NCBI GenBank assembly: GCA_947380605.1 | Contig: CANCRO010000001.1 | Span: 35,478-99,477 of the forward strand | Reading direction: 5' to 3' | DNA from: Chitinophagaceae bacterium | GTDB taxonomy: Bacteria > Bacteroidota > Bacteroidia > Chitinophagales > Chitinophagaceae | DNA: 64,000 nt | Part shown: piece by piece, positions 47,482 to 56,244 of the stretch | Layout of the letters: every line of letters begins with the position of its first letter | How positions within the stretch are numbered: position 1 is the stretch's first letter | Made by a program: the position numbers and the translations under genes | Notes under the pieces: generated by a model | What the model was told of the DNA's origin: nothing | Database searches by the model: none | What the model saw: only the letters and a program-made list of their open reading frames with translations

Positions 47482-49908
47482 ATGACCATAAGTTATAATT
47501 GGCTGAGTGAATATTTGCCGGAAAAAGTAGACCCTGAGAAATTGAGCAGAATACTTACTTCCATTGGATTGGAAGTGGAGAGTCTTGAAAAATATGAAGC
47601 TATAAAGGGCGGACTAAAAGGATTGGTAATCGGAAAAGTACTTACCTGCACCAAACATCCTGATGCAGATAAATTAAGCATTACAACTGTTGAAGTTGGA
47701 GCCGAGCAACCTTTGCAAATCGTTTGTGGTGCTCCCAATGTTGAAGTAGGTCAAAAAGTAGTAGTGGCTACCATTGGAACGACCATTTATCCGCTGAATG
47801 GAGAGCCCCTTACCATGAAAAAAGCAAAAATTCGCGGGGTGGATAGTTTTGGAATGATCTGTGCAGAAGATGAAATTGGACTAAGTAATGATCATGCAGG
47901 TATCCTTGTATTGCCACCAGCAACAGAAGTTGGAATGGCCGCTGAAAAACACTTTAAACCTTATGAGGATTTTATTTTCGAAATAGGCCTTACTCCGAAC
48001 AGAATGGATGCCATGAGCCACCTAGGTGTGGCTAAAGATGTATGTGCTTGGCTTTCGCACCACAATAAAAAAGAAACTACCGTAAAATCTCCTTTTAAAA
48101 ATAACTTTAAAGCTATTGAAAAAGGAAATAAAATTGCAGTAACTATTCAGAACAACGAAGCTTGTCAACGTTATGCAGGGGTAAGTATTCAAAAAGTCTC
48201 TATTGCAGATAGTCCGGATTGGTTGCAACAAAAATTAAAGTGCATAGGCTTAAAGCCAATCAACAATATCGTAGATATCACCAATTTTATATTGCATGAA
48301 ACTGGTCAACCGCTTCACGCATTTGATGCCGACCAGATTATTGGAAAAAAAATAATTGTTAAAAATCTAACCGATAAAAGTTCCTTTGTTACTCTAGATG
48401 AAAAACAACGAACTCTCTCTGCAGATGATTTGATGATTTGTAACGCAGAAGTGCCTATGTGTATTGCTGGGGTGTACGGTGGTTTAGAAAGTGGCGTAAC
48501 GAATAACACTAAAAATATTTTTCTAGAAAGCGCTTGGTTTAATCCAACGAGTATTCGCAAAACATCTATTCGACATGGTTTGAGAACTGATGCTGCTACT
48601 AGATTTGAAAAAGGAGTAGATATCAGCAATACAGTCAATGTATTAAAAAGAGCGGCACTAATGATTCAGGAAATAGCTGGTGGAGAAATTGCCTCAGCTA
48701 TTATTGATGTATATCCTGATCCGAAACCAAAAGCTGAGATCACGATTAAGTACCACTATTTAAAAAAATTAAGTGGTAAAAATTATCATGGCGACACGAT
48801 TAAAAATATATTGATTGCCCTTGGTTTCGAAATCATTAAAGAAGGAATGGATGATATTCGAATTGCTGTACCCTTCAGTAAACCCGATATCACTATACCC
48901 GCCGATATTGTTGAAGAAATCATGCGTATTGATGGACTTGATTTAATAGAAATCCCTACTGCTATTACTATTTCTCACTCTGCTGAAACACTTGGCCATG
49001 CTACGGCATATAAAGAAAAAGTTTGCGCTGGACTAATTGGAATTGGGATGAACGAAATTTTTACCAATAGCATTACCAATGCAGCCTACTTCAGTGAAGA
49101 AGTTTTGCAGACCACTGTAAAAATGATTAATAGTCTTAGTGCGGACCTGAATGTAATGCGCCCTTCCATGATGGAAACAGGATTGGAGACCGTTGCTTAT
49201 AATTGTAATAGAAAAAATAATGATCTGCAGCTTTTTGAATTCGGAAAAACTTATCACACCTCAGCAGTTGGTAATTATGAAGAGCAACAGCATATTAGTA
49301 TTTACATTACAGGAAATAAAGAATTAGGAGGTTGGAAAACCAAGAGTGAGAAAACTGATTTTTATTATGCAAAAGGAGTCCTAGAAAATGTACTATCATT
49401 AGTTGGATTATCGCTGGGTAATTACCAACGTAAAAATGATGCAAAGCTGGATGATTGTGTTGAGCTAAGTATAAAAAAAGAAGTGGTGGCAACCCTAGGA
49501 ATTGTTAACAAAAAAACATTGGACAAATTCGATATTAAACAACCCGTTTATTTTATAGATATTAATTGGGATAAAATTTTGGAATTAAATAATACTATCC
49601 AAGTTCGCTATCATGAAATTGCTAAATTTCCAGCAGCAACTAGGGATTTGTCAATAGTGGTTGATAAAATGCTGAAATACGAAACCATTGAACAGCTTAC
49701 TTATGCAACCAAGCTGAAAAAGTTACAATCCATCAATTTATTTGATATATTTGAGAGTGAAAAACTTGGTGCAGATAAAAAAGCCATGGCGATCAGTCTG
49801 ACATTTTTGGATGAAGAAAAAACAATGACTGATAAAGATATTGATGGAATGATGGCTACCTTAATTACTGCATATGAAAAAGAATTGAATGCAGTAATAA
49901 GAAAATAA
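47482..49908 (+). CDS. pheT: Phenylalanyl-tRNA synthetase beta subunit
   Basis: An 808-residue subunit of the (alpha-beta)2 synthetase. Domains in order: B1 and the tRNA-binding OB-fold (VIGKVLTCTKHPDADKLSITTVEVG) at about 40-150, the B3/B4 editing domain (NIVDITNFILHETGQPLHAFDADQI), B5 (LKKLSGKNYHGDTIKNILIALGF), the B6/B7 catalytic-like core, and the anticodon-binding FDX-ACB domain at the end (YHEIAKFPAATRDLSIVV). The alpha subunit gene is not in the window. It is followed by a ZapB-like/zapA pair, a conserved neighbourhood in Bacteroidota. Confidence 0.96.
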   Translation: MTISYNWLSEYLPEKVDPEKLSRILTSIGLEVESLEKYEAIKGGLKGLVIGKVLTCTKHPDADKLSITTVEVGAEQPLQIVCGAPNVEVGQKVVVATIGTTIYPLNGEPLTMKKAKIRGVDSFGMICAEDEIGLSNDHAGILVLPPATEVGMAAEKHFKPYEDFIFEIGLTPNRMDAMSHLGVAKDVCAWLSHHNKKETTVKSPFKNNFKAIEKGNKIAVTIQNNEACQRYAGVSIQKVSIADSPDWLQQKLKCIGLKPINNIVDITNFILHETGQPLHAFDADQIIGKKIIVKNLTDKSSFVTLDEKQRTLSADDLMICNAEVPMCIAGVYGGLESGVTNNTKNIFLESAWFNPTSIRKTSIRHGLRTDAATRFEKGVDISNTVNVLKRAALMIQEIAGGEIASAIIDVYPDPKPKAEITIKYHYLKKLSGKNYHGDTIKNILIALGFEIIKEGMDDIRIAVPFSKPDITIPADIVEEIMRIDGLDLIEIPTAITISHSAETLGHATAYKEKVCAGLIGIGMNEIFTNSITNAAYFSEEVLQTTVKMINSLSADLNVMRPSMMETGLETVAYNCNRKNNDLQLFEFGKTYHTSAVGNYEEQQHISIYITGNKELGGWKTKSEKTDFYYAKGVLENVLSLVGLSLGNYQRKNDAKLDDCVELSIKKEVVATLGIVNKKTLDKFDIKQPVYFIDINWDKILELNNTIQVRYHEIAKFPAATRDLSIVVDKMLKYETIEQLTYATKLKKLQSINLFDIFESEKLGADKKAMAISLTFLDEEKTMTDKDIDGMMATLITAYEKELNAVIRK

Positions 49909-49976
49909 TGTTCAATTAAAATAGCATCCACTCAAAAGAATTATAGATTAAAATTTGTATAAAATAATTTTTCCTG

Positions 49977-50264
49977 TTGTCAAACCTATCAGAAAATATT
50001 AACCGAATTAACGCCAAACTTCAGCAATTGCTGAAGCAATACCAGTTGATGCAAAAGGAAAATGAACAACTTACGCAATCCATAAAAGAGTTGAAAGTCG
50101 CTCAGGAAGCCAATATACTACGCATTAGTCAAATGGAACAACAGGCAGGGATTTTGAAATCGGCAGCTGGTAAAATGAATGAAAAGGATAAAAAAATATT
50201 TGAACAACAAATCAATCAATACATCAAAGAAATTGATAAAAGTATAGGATTGCTAAGTGAATAA
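49977..50264 (+). CDS. Small coiled-coil protein, ZapB-like
   Basis: A 95-residue protein almost entirely predicted as coiled coil, with heptads of Leu/Ile and many Gln, Glu and Lys (INAKLQQLLKQYQLMQKENE, then QLTQSIKELKVAQEANILRI). No membrane segment is present. It lies 5 nt before zapA and probably forms an operon with it; a ZapB-like role at the division ring is therefore a reasonable inference, though sequence alone cannot prove homology. The start is TTG at 49977: the next ATG (codon 25) would remove a quarter of the protein. Confidence 0.7.
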   Translation: MSNLSENINRINAKLQQLLKQYQLMQKENEQLTQSIKELKVAQEANILRISQMEQQAGILKSAAGKMNEKDKKIFEQQINQYIKEIDKSIGLLSE

Positions 50265-50269
50265 AATCT

Positions 50270-50551
50270 ATGTCAGAACTAATTCCCATTAATCTAGTGA
50301 TCGGTGATCGTACCTATCGAATCAAAACACTCCCTAAAGACGAGGAGCTTATTCGACAAACGATCAAAACCATCAACGATAAGATCATTGAGTTTAAAAC
50401 CCAGTTTGCTGGGAAAGATATGCAGGATTTTATTGCGATGGTGATGATCTGGTACGCTACCCAGGGAGCTCAAGAATCTAACCCAGCGGTTGAAAAAGCC
50501 GTTACGGATGCGCTCTTAAAGATGGAGCTGCAGATAGATAAAGCCCTATAA
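50270..50551 (+). CDS. zapA: Cell division protein ZapA
   Basis: A 93-residue protein that binds FtsZ and cross-links its filaments. The N-terminal globular part (IPINLVIGDRTYRIKTLPKDEELIRQ) and the C-terminal helix (DFIAMVMIWYATQGAQE and KAVTDALLKMELQIDK) match the ZapA family. It follows a ZapB-like gene by 5 nt. The gap after zapA up to rny (50552-50774) holds a short inverted repeat, GAATAC/GTATTC, but no identified RNA. Confidence 0.85.
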   Translation: MSELIPINLVIGDRTYRIKTLPKDEELIRQTIKTINDKIIEFKTQFAGKDMQDFIAMVMIWYATQGAQESNPAVEKAVTDALLKMELQIDKAL

Positions 50552-50687
50552 AATACCCCTTTCAAATAACAGAATACTTAATTAGACAAGTTCTCCAGGG
50601 TATTCTTCCTATTGTCCTTGGCTATTCTAACTTAAAATTAGCTATAGTTGAATAATGTTCGGCCTCAAAACTCCAAACTAAATTTCA

Positions 50688-50695
50688 TATCTTCG
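50688..50695 (+). promoter_or_regulatory. rny -7 element TATCTTCG
   Basis: A TAnnTTTG variant with one mismatch, 79 nt before the rny ATG. Confidence 0.4.
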
Positions 50696-50774
50696 CCACC
50701 TAACTATCTCATTTTACTGATGGGTCTAGAGAGGAAATATAAGATTGTGAACCGATTAAAAACAAAAAAACTCA

Positions 50775-52340
50775 ATGGAATCGAACATACTTTTCATCAT
50801 CATTGGAGCAATTGCCCTGACTTCTGGGCTTTTACTCGGCAAATTTATTTTTGCCAAAAACACGAATAAACTGGTAAAAGACGCTGAGGATCAAGCTAAA
50901 AAGATCATTGCAGACGGTCAATTACAGGCTGAAAACTTAAAAAAAGAGAAATTACTGGAGGCAAAAGAAAAATTTGTACAGTTAAAATCTGATCACGACA
51001 GGGAGGTATTACAACGCTCTCAAAAAGCAAATGAAGCTGAAAATAGAATTAAGCAAAAAGAGCAATCCATCAGCCAAAAAGAGCTAAATCTGGATAAGCA
51101 AATCAAGGAAAATGATGGTATCAAAGAAACCCTTAATCGCCAGATTGAAGTGGTTAATGTAAAACGTACTGAACTAGAAAAGCATCAAGAAGAACATATT
51201 CGCCGATTAGAGAAAGTTGCAGGTTTATCAGCCGAAGATGCTAGAACCCAGCTGATTGAAGGCCTAAAACAAGAAGCTCAAACGAGAGCATTGGTCATTC
51301 AACAAGAAATTATCGAAGAGGCTAAATTGAAGGCTAACAAAGAGGCTCGTAAAATAGTTATTCAAACCATTCAGCGTACTGCTGCAGAGCAGGCTATTGA
51401 AAACTCAATCACCGTTTTTAACTTAGAAAGTGATGAAATAAAGGGTTCTATTATTGGAAGGGAAGGAAGGAATATTAGAGCTATAGAAGCTGCAACAGGA
51501 GTGGATCTAATTGTAGATGATACCCCCGAAGCGATTGTACTTTCCTCTTTTGACCCATTACGTAGAGAAATTGCCCGTTTATCATTACAACGCTTAGTAG
51601 CGGATGGTAGAATTCACCCCGCTAGAATTGAAGAGGTAGTAGAAAAAACCAAACGTCAACTAGATGACCAGGTAATGGAAATTGGTGAACGTACAGCAAT
51701 GGAATTAGGGGTACATGGTCTACATAAAGAACTAATTAGAATGGTCGGCAGGATGCGTTTCCGCTCTTCCTATGGTCAAAATTTGTTAATGCATAGCAGG
51801 GAGACCGCTAATCTATGTGCTATTATGGCTTCGGAGTTAGGCATGAATCCTAAACTAGCCAAACGTGCGGGTTTATTACACGATATTGGTAAAGTACCCG
51901 ATGAAGAAACAGAATTAAGTCATGCACTTTTAGGCGCAAAATTGGCTGAAAAGTATGGAGAAAATCCAGCAGTAGTCAATGCAATTGGCGCCCACCATGA
52001 TGAGATGGAAATGCAATATGTTATTTCACCTATTATTCAGGCTTGTGATGCCATTAGCGGTGCTAGGCCAGGTGCAAGACGCGAAATAATGCAGCAGTAT
52101 ATCCAGCGTATCAAAGACCTGGAAAACCTTGCTCAGGGTTACCAAGGGGTTGAAAAAGCTTACGCCATCCAAGCAGGTAGAGAATTAAGGGTAATTGTAG
52201 AAGCGGACAAAGTGAGTGATTCCGATAGCGATAAATTAAGCTTCGAAATAGCCCAAAAAATTCAGACTGAAATGACCTTCCCTGGTCAGATAAAGGTTAC
52301 GGTAATCAGGGAAAAAAGAGCCGTAAATATTGCTCGTTAA
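50775..52340 (+). CDS. rny: Ribonuclease Y
   Basis: A 521-residue membrane-anchored endoribonuclease that starts mRNA decay. The N-terminal anchor is [20 protein letters not shown] (residues 6-25), followed by a long coiled coil of about 170 residues. The KH RNA-binding domain is [20 protein letters not shown], and the HD domain has the metal pair His369-Asp370 in [13 protein letters not shown]. The end is [14 protein letters not shown]. The length is normal. A strong terminator follows. Confidence 0.95.
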   Translation: MESNILFIIIGAIALTSGLLLGKFIFAKNTNKLVKDAEDQAKKIIADGQLQAENLKKEKLLEAKEKFVQLKSDHDREVLQRSQKANEAENRIKQKEQSISQKELNLDKQIKENDGIKETLNRQIEVVNVKRTELEKHQEEHIRRLEKVAGLSAEDARTQLIEGLKQEAQTRALVIQQEIIEEAKLKANKEARKIVIQTIQRTAAEQAIENSITVFNLESDEIKGSIIGREGRNIRAIEAATGVDLIVDDTPEAIVLSSFDPLRREIARLSLQRLVADGRIHPARIEEVVEKTKRQLDDQVMEIGERTAMELGVHGLHKELIRMVGRMRFRSSYGQNLLMHSRETANLCAIMASELGMNPKLAKRAGLLHDIGKVPDEETELSHALLGAKLAEKYGENPAVVNAIGAHHDEMEMQYVISPIIQACDAISGARPGARREIMQQYIQRIKDLENLAQGYQGVEKAYAIQAGRELRVIVEADKVSDSDSDKLSFEIAQKIQTEMTFPGQIKVTVIREKRAVNIAR

Positions 52341-52357
52341 GACATCCTAAACTATTG

Positions 52358-52387
52358 AAAGCTACCCTCAAAATGGGTAGCTTTTTT
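52358..52387 (+). terminator. Terminator of rny
   Basis: A perfect 10-bp stem AAAGCTACCC / GGGTAGCTTT with a 7-nt loop, continuing into T residues. Confidence 0.88.
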
Positions 52388-52541
52388 ATTTTATATGGTT
52401 AAATCAGACTATTAACACCCCTAAAAGCTTGACTAAAGACAGTTTTTGGCACTAGATTAGACTGAATTCCAGTAAAACAGCCCTATTTGAGGGAATTGAA
52501 AAAAAATCCCCCTTTGATTTTACAATTATCAATTAAAACCT

Positions 52542-52549
52542 TACCTTCG
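52542..52549 (+). promoter_or_regulatory. rplS -7 element TACCTTCG
   Basis: A TAnnTTTG variant, 22 nt before the ATG. The leader is too short for a structured ribosomal-protein leader. Confidence 0.5.
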
Positions 52550-52571
52550 CAGTCCGAAAAAAATTAAGATT

Positions 52572-52937
52572 ATGAACGCAGTAGATTTTGTACACGAGCA
52601 GTTAACAGCAACTCCAGCTCTTCCTAACTTTAAAGCAGGTGATAATATCACTGTAAATTATAAAATTGTTGAAGGTGCTAAAGAGCGTATTCAAAGCTTC
52701 AAAGGAGATGTTATCAAACGTCAAGGAACTGGTGCTACCGCAACTTTTACCGTACGTAAAATGAGTGATGGTGTAGGTGTTGAGCGTTTATTCCCCTTCT
52801 TTTCTCCCAATATTGAGAGTATTGTGTTGAATAAAGTAGGTAAAGTACGTCGTGCTAAATTGTTCTATTTACGCGAAAGAAGTGGTAAAAGTGCTCGTAT
52901 TCAAGAAAAAAGAATGGCGGTTGCCCTTAAAAAGTAA
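52572..52937 (+). CDS. rplS: 50S ribosomal protein L19
   Basis: A 121-residue ribosomal protein at the 30S-50S interface. Family segments are [58 protein letters not shown] and [20 protein letters not shown]. The extension after KSARIQEK is short. It is a single-gene unit with promoter and terminator; trmD and rimM, its usual partners in other phyla, are not here. Confidence 0.97.
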   Translation: MNAVDFVHEQLTATPALPNFKAGDNITVNYKIVEGAKERIQSFKGDVIKRQGTGATATFTVRKMSDGVGVERLFPFFSPNIESIVLNKVGKVRRAKLFYLRERSGKSARIQEKRMAVALKK

Positions 52938-52953
52938 GCCACTTACAATATAT

Positions 52954-52992
52954 AAAAAAGCGAAATCCTCTGGATTTCGCTTTTTTATGCCC
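52954..52992 (+). terminator. Terminator of rplS
   Basis: A perfect 15-bp stem, starting AAAAAAGCGAAATCC, with loop TCT. It ends in TTTTTT. Confidence 0.95.
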
Positions 52993-53162
52993 CTACCCTC
53001 TATGAATAGCTTTTTTAACTCCAGGTTAATAATTTTTACTATGCAATGGCAATGGGTAGGTCAAACCCAAGTAAAAAAACGATTTAAGGTTAAAATATAA
53101 AGTCCTATTACCATATGACTTCAACTAAAACTTTCACATTAACATGTTTACAACATAGTTTT

Positions 53163-53182
53163 TAATTAAATCGATTTAATTA
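53163..53182. promoter_or_regulatory. Perfect 20-bp palindrome upstream of tatA
   Basis: TAATTAAATCGATTTAATTA is self-complementary over its full length. It ends 14 bp before the tatA -7 element and so overlaps the -33 region, a place typical of an operator. Confidence 0.5.
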
Positions 53183-53196
53183 GTAAATAATTGAAT

Positions 53197-53204
53197 TATA
53201 TTTG
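53197..53204 (+). promoter_or_regulatory. tatA -7 element TATATTTG
   Basis: A perfect TAnnTTTG, 18 nt before the ATG at 53223. It covers an in-frame TTG at 53202, which therefore cannot be the start. Confidence 0.7.
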
Positions 53205-53222
53205 TTCTTCAAATCAATTACT

Positions 53223-53504
53223 ATGATAGTTTCAAATGTTTTAGCAGCAGTTTTATTATTTGGAATGCCAGGTGGCTCCGAATGGATATTTATTATTTTG
53301 GCAATCGTTTTACTTTTTGGTGGTAAAAAAATTCCTGAATTGATGAAAGGAATTGGAAAAGGAATGCGTGAATTTAAAGATGCCAAGGATAACGTAAAAA
53401 GCGAAATTGAAGAGGGCATGAAAGAAAAGGACAAAGAACAAGAAATTAGAGAATTAAGACAACAGCTTCAAGAAGCTAAACAAGCTCAGCAATTAAGCAA
53501 ATAA
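53223..53504 (+). CDS. tatA: Sec-independent protein translocase TatA
   Basis: A 93-residue protein. It has one short transmembrane helix (WIFIILAIVLLFG), followed by the FGGKKIPELMKGIGKGMREFK amphipathic helix, which carries the FG hinge and the conserved PEL segment. A charged, coiled C-terminal tail follows (EEGMKEKDKEQEIRELRQQL). It forms the pore of the twin-arginine pathway with TatC, which is not in the window. The start at ATG 53223 (MIVSNVLAAVL) is preferred over upstream TTG. TatA and TatE/TatB cannot be separated strictly by sequence here. Confidence 0.93.
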   Translation: MIVSNVLAAVLLFGMPGGSEWIFIILAIVLLFGGKKIPELMKGIGKGMREFKDAKDNVKSEIEEGMKEKDKEQEIRELRQQLQEAKQAQQLSK

Positions 53505-53526
53505 GTTTTCTTTATTACATTATTCA

Positions 53527-53569
53527 TGGCTGAAGTAAATGACAGATTTTCTGTCTATTACTTCAGCCA
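53527..53569 (+). terminator. Long hairpin terminator after tatA
   Basis: 20-bp arms with two mismatches: TGGCTGAAGTAAATGACAGA against TCTGTCTATTACTTCAGCCA, loop TTT. It is followed by AATTTTAT. The stem is unusually long for a simple terminator. Confidence 0.7.
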
Positions 53570-53600
53570 ATTTTATAAAGGCTATCTAATTTTTTAAAAA

Positions 53601-55052
53601 TTGTTTTCTACAATAGCAACCTACCATCAACAGCTTCTATCAGGAGAAACCACTTGTGTGGCAATGGTCAACCATTATCTTGAACAGATCAATAAACATC
53701 AACAGCTAAACGCTTTTGTGGAGGTCTATGCTGAAGAAGCCATTCAACAAGCAGCAGCACTAGATGCTAAGCAGAAAAAAACAGGTATTACTGGAAGACT
53801 TCACGGAGTAGTAATTGGTATTAAAGATGTTTTAGCTTACAAAGACCATACACTAACAGCAGGTTCAAAAATTCTAAAAGGTTTTGTCTCTGTATACAAT
53901 GCAAGTGCTATTCAGCGACTCTTAGATGAGGATGCTATTATTATTGGAAATTGTAATTGTGATGAATTTGCCATGGGCAGTACCAACGAAAATTCAGCTT
54001 ACGGAAACGTTCTAAATGGCGCAGATGAAACAAAGGTTCCTGGAGGATCGTCAGGAGGGAGTGCAGTGGCAGTGCAAGCAGGAATGTGCATGATTAGTTT
54101 AGGTAGTGATACCGGAGGTTCAGTAAGACAACCTGCCGATTTCTGCGGGATAATAGGTTTAAAGCCTACTTATGGCCGTATATCAAGATATGGACTCATC
54201 GCATATGCATCATCCTTTGATCAAATCGGAATTTTTAGCAAAAATATTGCAGATCTAACTTTAGCCTTAGCAGTAATTTCAGGTGAAGACGAATATGATA
54301 GCACTTCTTTACCAAGTTCCTATAAAGCAGTCCTTTCAAATGCTATTCAGGAAGATTCTTCCGCTAATAAAAAATATAAAATTGCTTATTTTAAAGAAGC
54401 GATTGATCATCCATCTCTTGACAAAGAAATTAAAGAAAATATAGTATCACTCATCCATCAATTGCAATCGGATGGCCATACTGTAGAACCGATTGAATTT
54501 GATTTACTTGATCATATTGTTCCGGCCTATTATGTTTTAACTACCGCAGAGGCTAGTAGCAATCTTAGCAGATTTGATGGGGTAAGGTATGGACATCAAA
54601 CTACGAAAGCAGTGGCGGATTTAAATGAATTTTATAAAGCCAACCGAAGTGAAGGATTTGGAAAAGAGGTAAAAAGAAGAATCTTACTAGGGACTTTTGT
54701 TTTAAGCGCTGGTCACTACGATGCCTATTTTAGTAAGGCGCAGCAAGTAAGAAGACTATTAGTCAACAAGACAACTGCACTCTTTAGTCAATACGATGCA
54801 CTGATAATGCCTACTGCACCTACCACCGCTATGCCTATTGGTTCTAATTCAGATGATCCGATTGCTATGTACTTAGCAGATATTTATACTGTATTTGCAA
54901 ATCTGACTGGATTACCCGCTATATCTATTCCATTATTTAAACATAGCAATGGAATGCCTTTTGGGCTTCAGGTACTAACCAACAAACTAGAAGAAGAAAC
55001 CTTATTGCAATTATCTACCTCACTACTAAAAAAGTATAGGGTGAATGGTTAA
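53601..55052 (+). CDS. gatA: Glutamyl/aspartyl-tRNA amidotransferase subunit A
   Basis: A 483-residue amidase-signature enzyme that releases ammonia from Gln for the transamidation of Glu-tRNA-Gln or Asp-tRNA-Asn. The catalytic triad is Lys75 (VIGIKDVLAY), Ser150 (GGSSGGS) and Ser174 (SDTGGSVRQP), which keeps the spacing known for GatA. GatB and GatC are not adjacent. The start is forced: a TAA lies two codons upstream, and TTG at 53601 is the only usable start before the conserved first helix. It is followed 5 nt later by a lytic transglycosylase, suggesting co-transcription. Confidence 0.94.
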   Translation: MFSTIATYHQQLLSGETTCVAMVNHYLEQINKHQQLNAFVEVYAEEAIQQAAALDAKQKKTGITGRLHGVVIGIKDVLAYKDHTLTAGSKILKGFVSVYNASAIQRLLDEDAIIIGNCNCDEFAMGSTNENSAYGNVLNGADETKVPGGSSGGSAVAVQAGMCMISLGSDTGGSVRQPADFCGIIGLKPTYGRISRYGLIAYASSFDQIGIFSKNIADLTLALAVISGEDEYDSTSLPSSYKAVLSNAIQEDSSANKKYKIAYFKEAIDHPSLDKEIKENIVSLIHQLQSDGHTVEPIEFDLLDHIVPAYYVLTTAEASSNLSRFDGVRYGHQTTKAVADLNEFYKANRSEGFGKEVKRRILLGTFVLSAGHYDAYFSKAQQVRRLLVNKTTALFSQYDALIMPTAPTTAMPIGSNSDDPIAMYLADIYTVFANLTGLPAISIPLFKHSNGMPFGLQVLTNKLEEETLLQLSTSLLKKYRVNG

Positions 55053-55057
55053 ATAAA

Positions 55058-56242
55058 ATGAAACGATTTTTACAAATATCAATTGTTTATATTTTATTCC
55101 TTCATCCATTGGCAGGCAAGGCTTTTACTAATAGCTTTCAACAATTAAATTTACCCAACACAACTGCAGAACAAGATACTATCAAAGAAAATCAGCTGAT
55201 TCAGCAGGTAATCCATTCAAAAAAAAATCCAACAAAAGAAAATATTGAATTTTTAAACCAAGTGAATAAATATGGTTTTAAAAATCTTTTTTCAAACAAT
55301 ACCTACAACAGAAACCTTTCTTACAAAGCACAAATCAATCCAAACGCTGAACTCTTTGTACAAGACTATATGAAAAACCATAGCGATTATTTGCAAAAAA
55401 TGAAGCAATGGGGTCTACCTTATTTTAATTTGATTGAGACCGTTTTACAACAATATGGATTACCTAAAGAACTAAAATATATTGCTGTAATTGAATCGAA
55501 TTTAAGCACCGCTGCCACTAGCTATAAGGGTGCTGGAGGTCCTTGGCAATTTATGCCCTATACTGCTAGAGATTTTGGTTTGAGGGTAACCAAATATAAT
55601 GACGAGCGAAGAGATTATTATAAAAGCACTCATGCCGCCGCCAGATACCTATTACAACTTTACCGTGAGCTACATGACTGGTTGTTAGTAATGGCAGCCT
55701 ACAACGGAGGTATAGGAAGAGTAAACAGCGCAATAAAAAAAAGTCGTAGTAAAAATTTCTGGAATCTGCAATACTATCTTCCTGAAGAATCCAGGACCTA
55801 TGTCAAACGTTTTATAGCTACCCATTACATTATGGAAGGAAGTGGAGGTGTTACTACAAACGGCAGCTCTTCAGATCATACTGCAGTGATAAAAAATCAT
55901 CTCATTGAAGATTTCTCACAAACTAAAACAACCAAAACCCCCGAACTATCTGCTGAAGAATTAATAGGCTTGGAAACACTTCCTATTTCAGGAAAATACA
56001 ATGCAGCTATTATTGCAAAAAATATCGAGATGGATATTACAATTTTCAATCGCTACAATCCCGAATTTGATAGCACTATGTCCACTCAAGGAAATTATGA
56101 TTTAAGATTACCCTCCAATAAAATGCAGTTATTTGTTGCCAAAAAATATCCGATACTGAATGAATCGCTGCAAGCCTTATTAAATGGCACAACTATTCCT
56201 GCTGAAAAAACAGTCAGTCAAAAAGAAAAGAAAAACATTTAA
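55058..56242 (+). CDS. Membrane-bound lytic transglycosylase, MltD-like
   Basis: A 394-residue exported enzyme that cleaves peptidoglycan glycan strands. Residues 1-22 form a signal peptide (ISIVYILFLHPLAGKA). The SLT domain spans about 120-260: GLPKELKYIAVIESNLSTAA with catalytic Glu146, KGAGGPWQFMPYTARDFG, and VMAAYNGGIGRVNSAI. The C-terminal part (ISGKYNAAIIAKNIEMDITI, NRYNPEF) resembles a single, degenerate LysM. It overlaps no gene and ends 2 nt before the convergent pabB stop. Confidence 0.88.
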   Translation: MKRFLQISIVYILFLHPLAGKAFTNSFQQLNLPNTTAEQDTIKENQLIQQVIHSKKNPTKENIEFLNQVNKYGFKNLFSNNTYNRNLSYKAQINPNAELFVQDYMKNHSDYLQKMKQWGLPYFNLIETVLQQYGLPKELKYIAVIESNLSTAATSYKGAGGPWQFMPYTARDFGLRVTKYNDERRDYYKSTHAAARYLLQLYRELHDWLLVMAAYNGGIGRVNSAIKKSRSKNFWNLQYYLPEESRTYVKRFIATHYIMEGSGGVTTNGSSSDHTAVIKNHLIEDFSQTKTTKTPELSAEELIGLETLPISGKYNAAIIAKNIEMDITIFNRYNPEFDSTMSTQGNYDLRLPSNKMQLFVAKKYPILNESLQALLNGTTIPAEKTVSQKEKKNI

Positions 56243-56244
56243 AC

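Noticed and set aside
50552..50774. Possible 6S RNA between zapA and rny
   Set aside because: The position recalls zapA-ssrS in other phyla, but only a short GAATAC/GTATTC stem is visible and the long double helix with a central bubble of 6S RNA cannot be built by eye.
52852..53100. Frame overlapping the end of rplS
   Set aside because: It crosses the rplS terminator and has no start signal.
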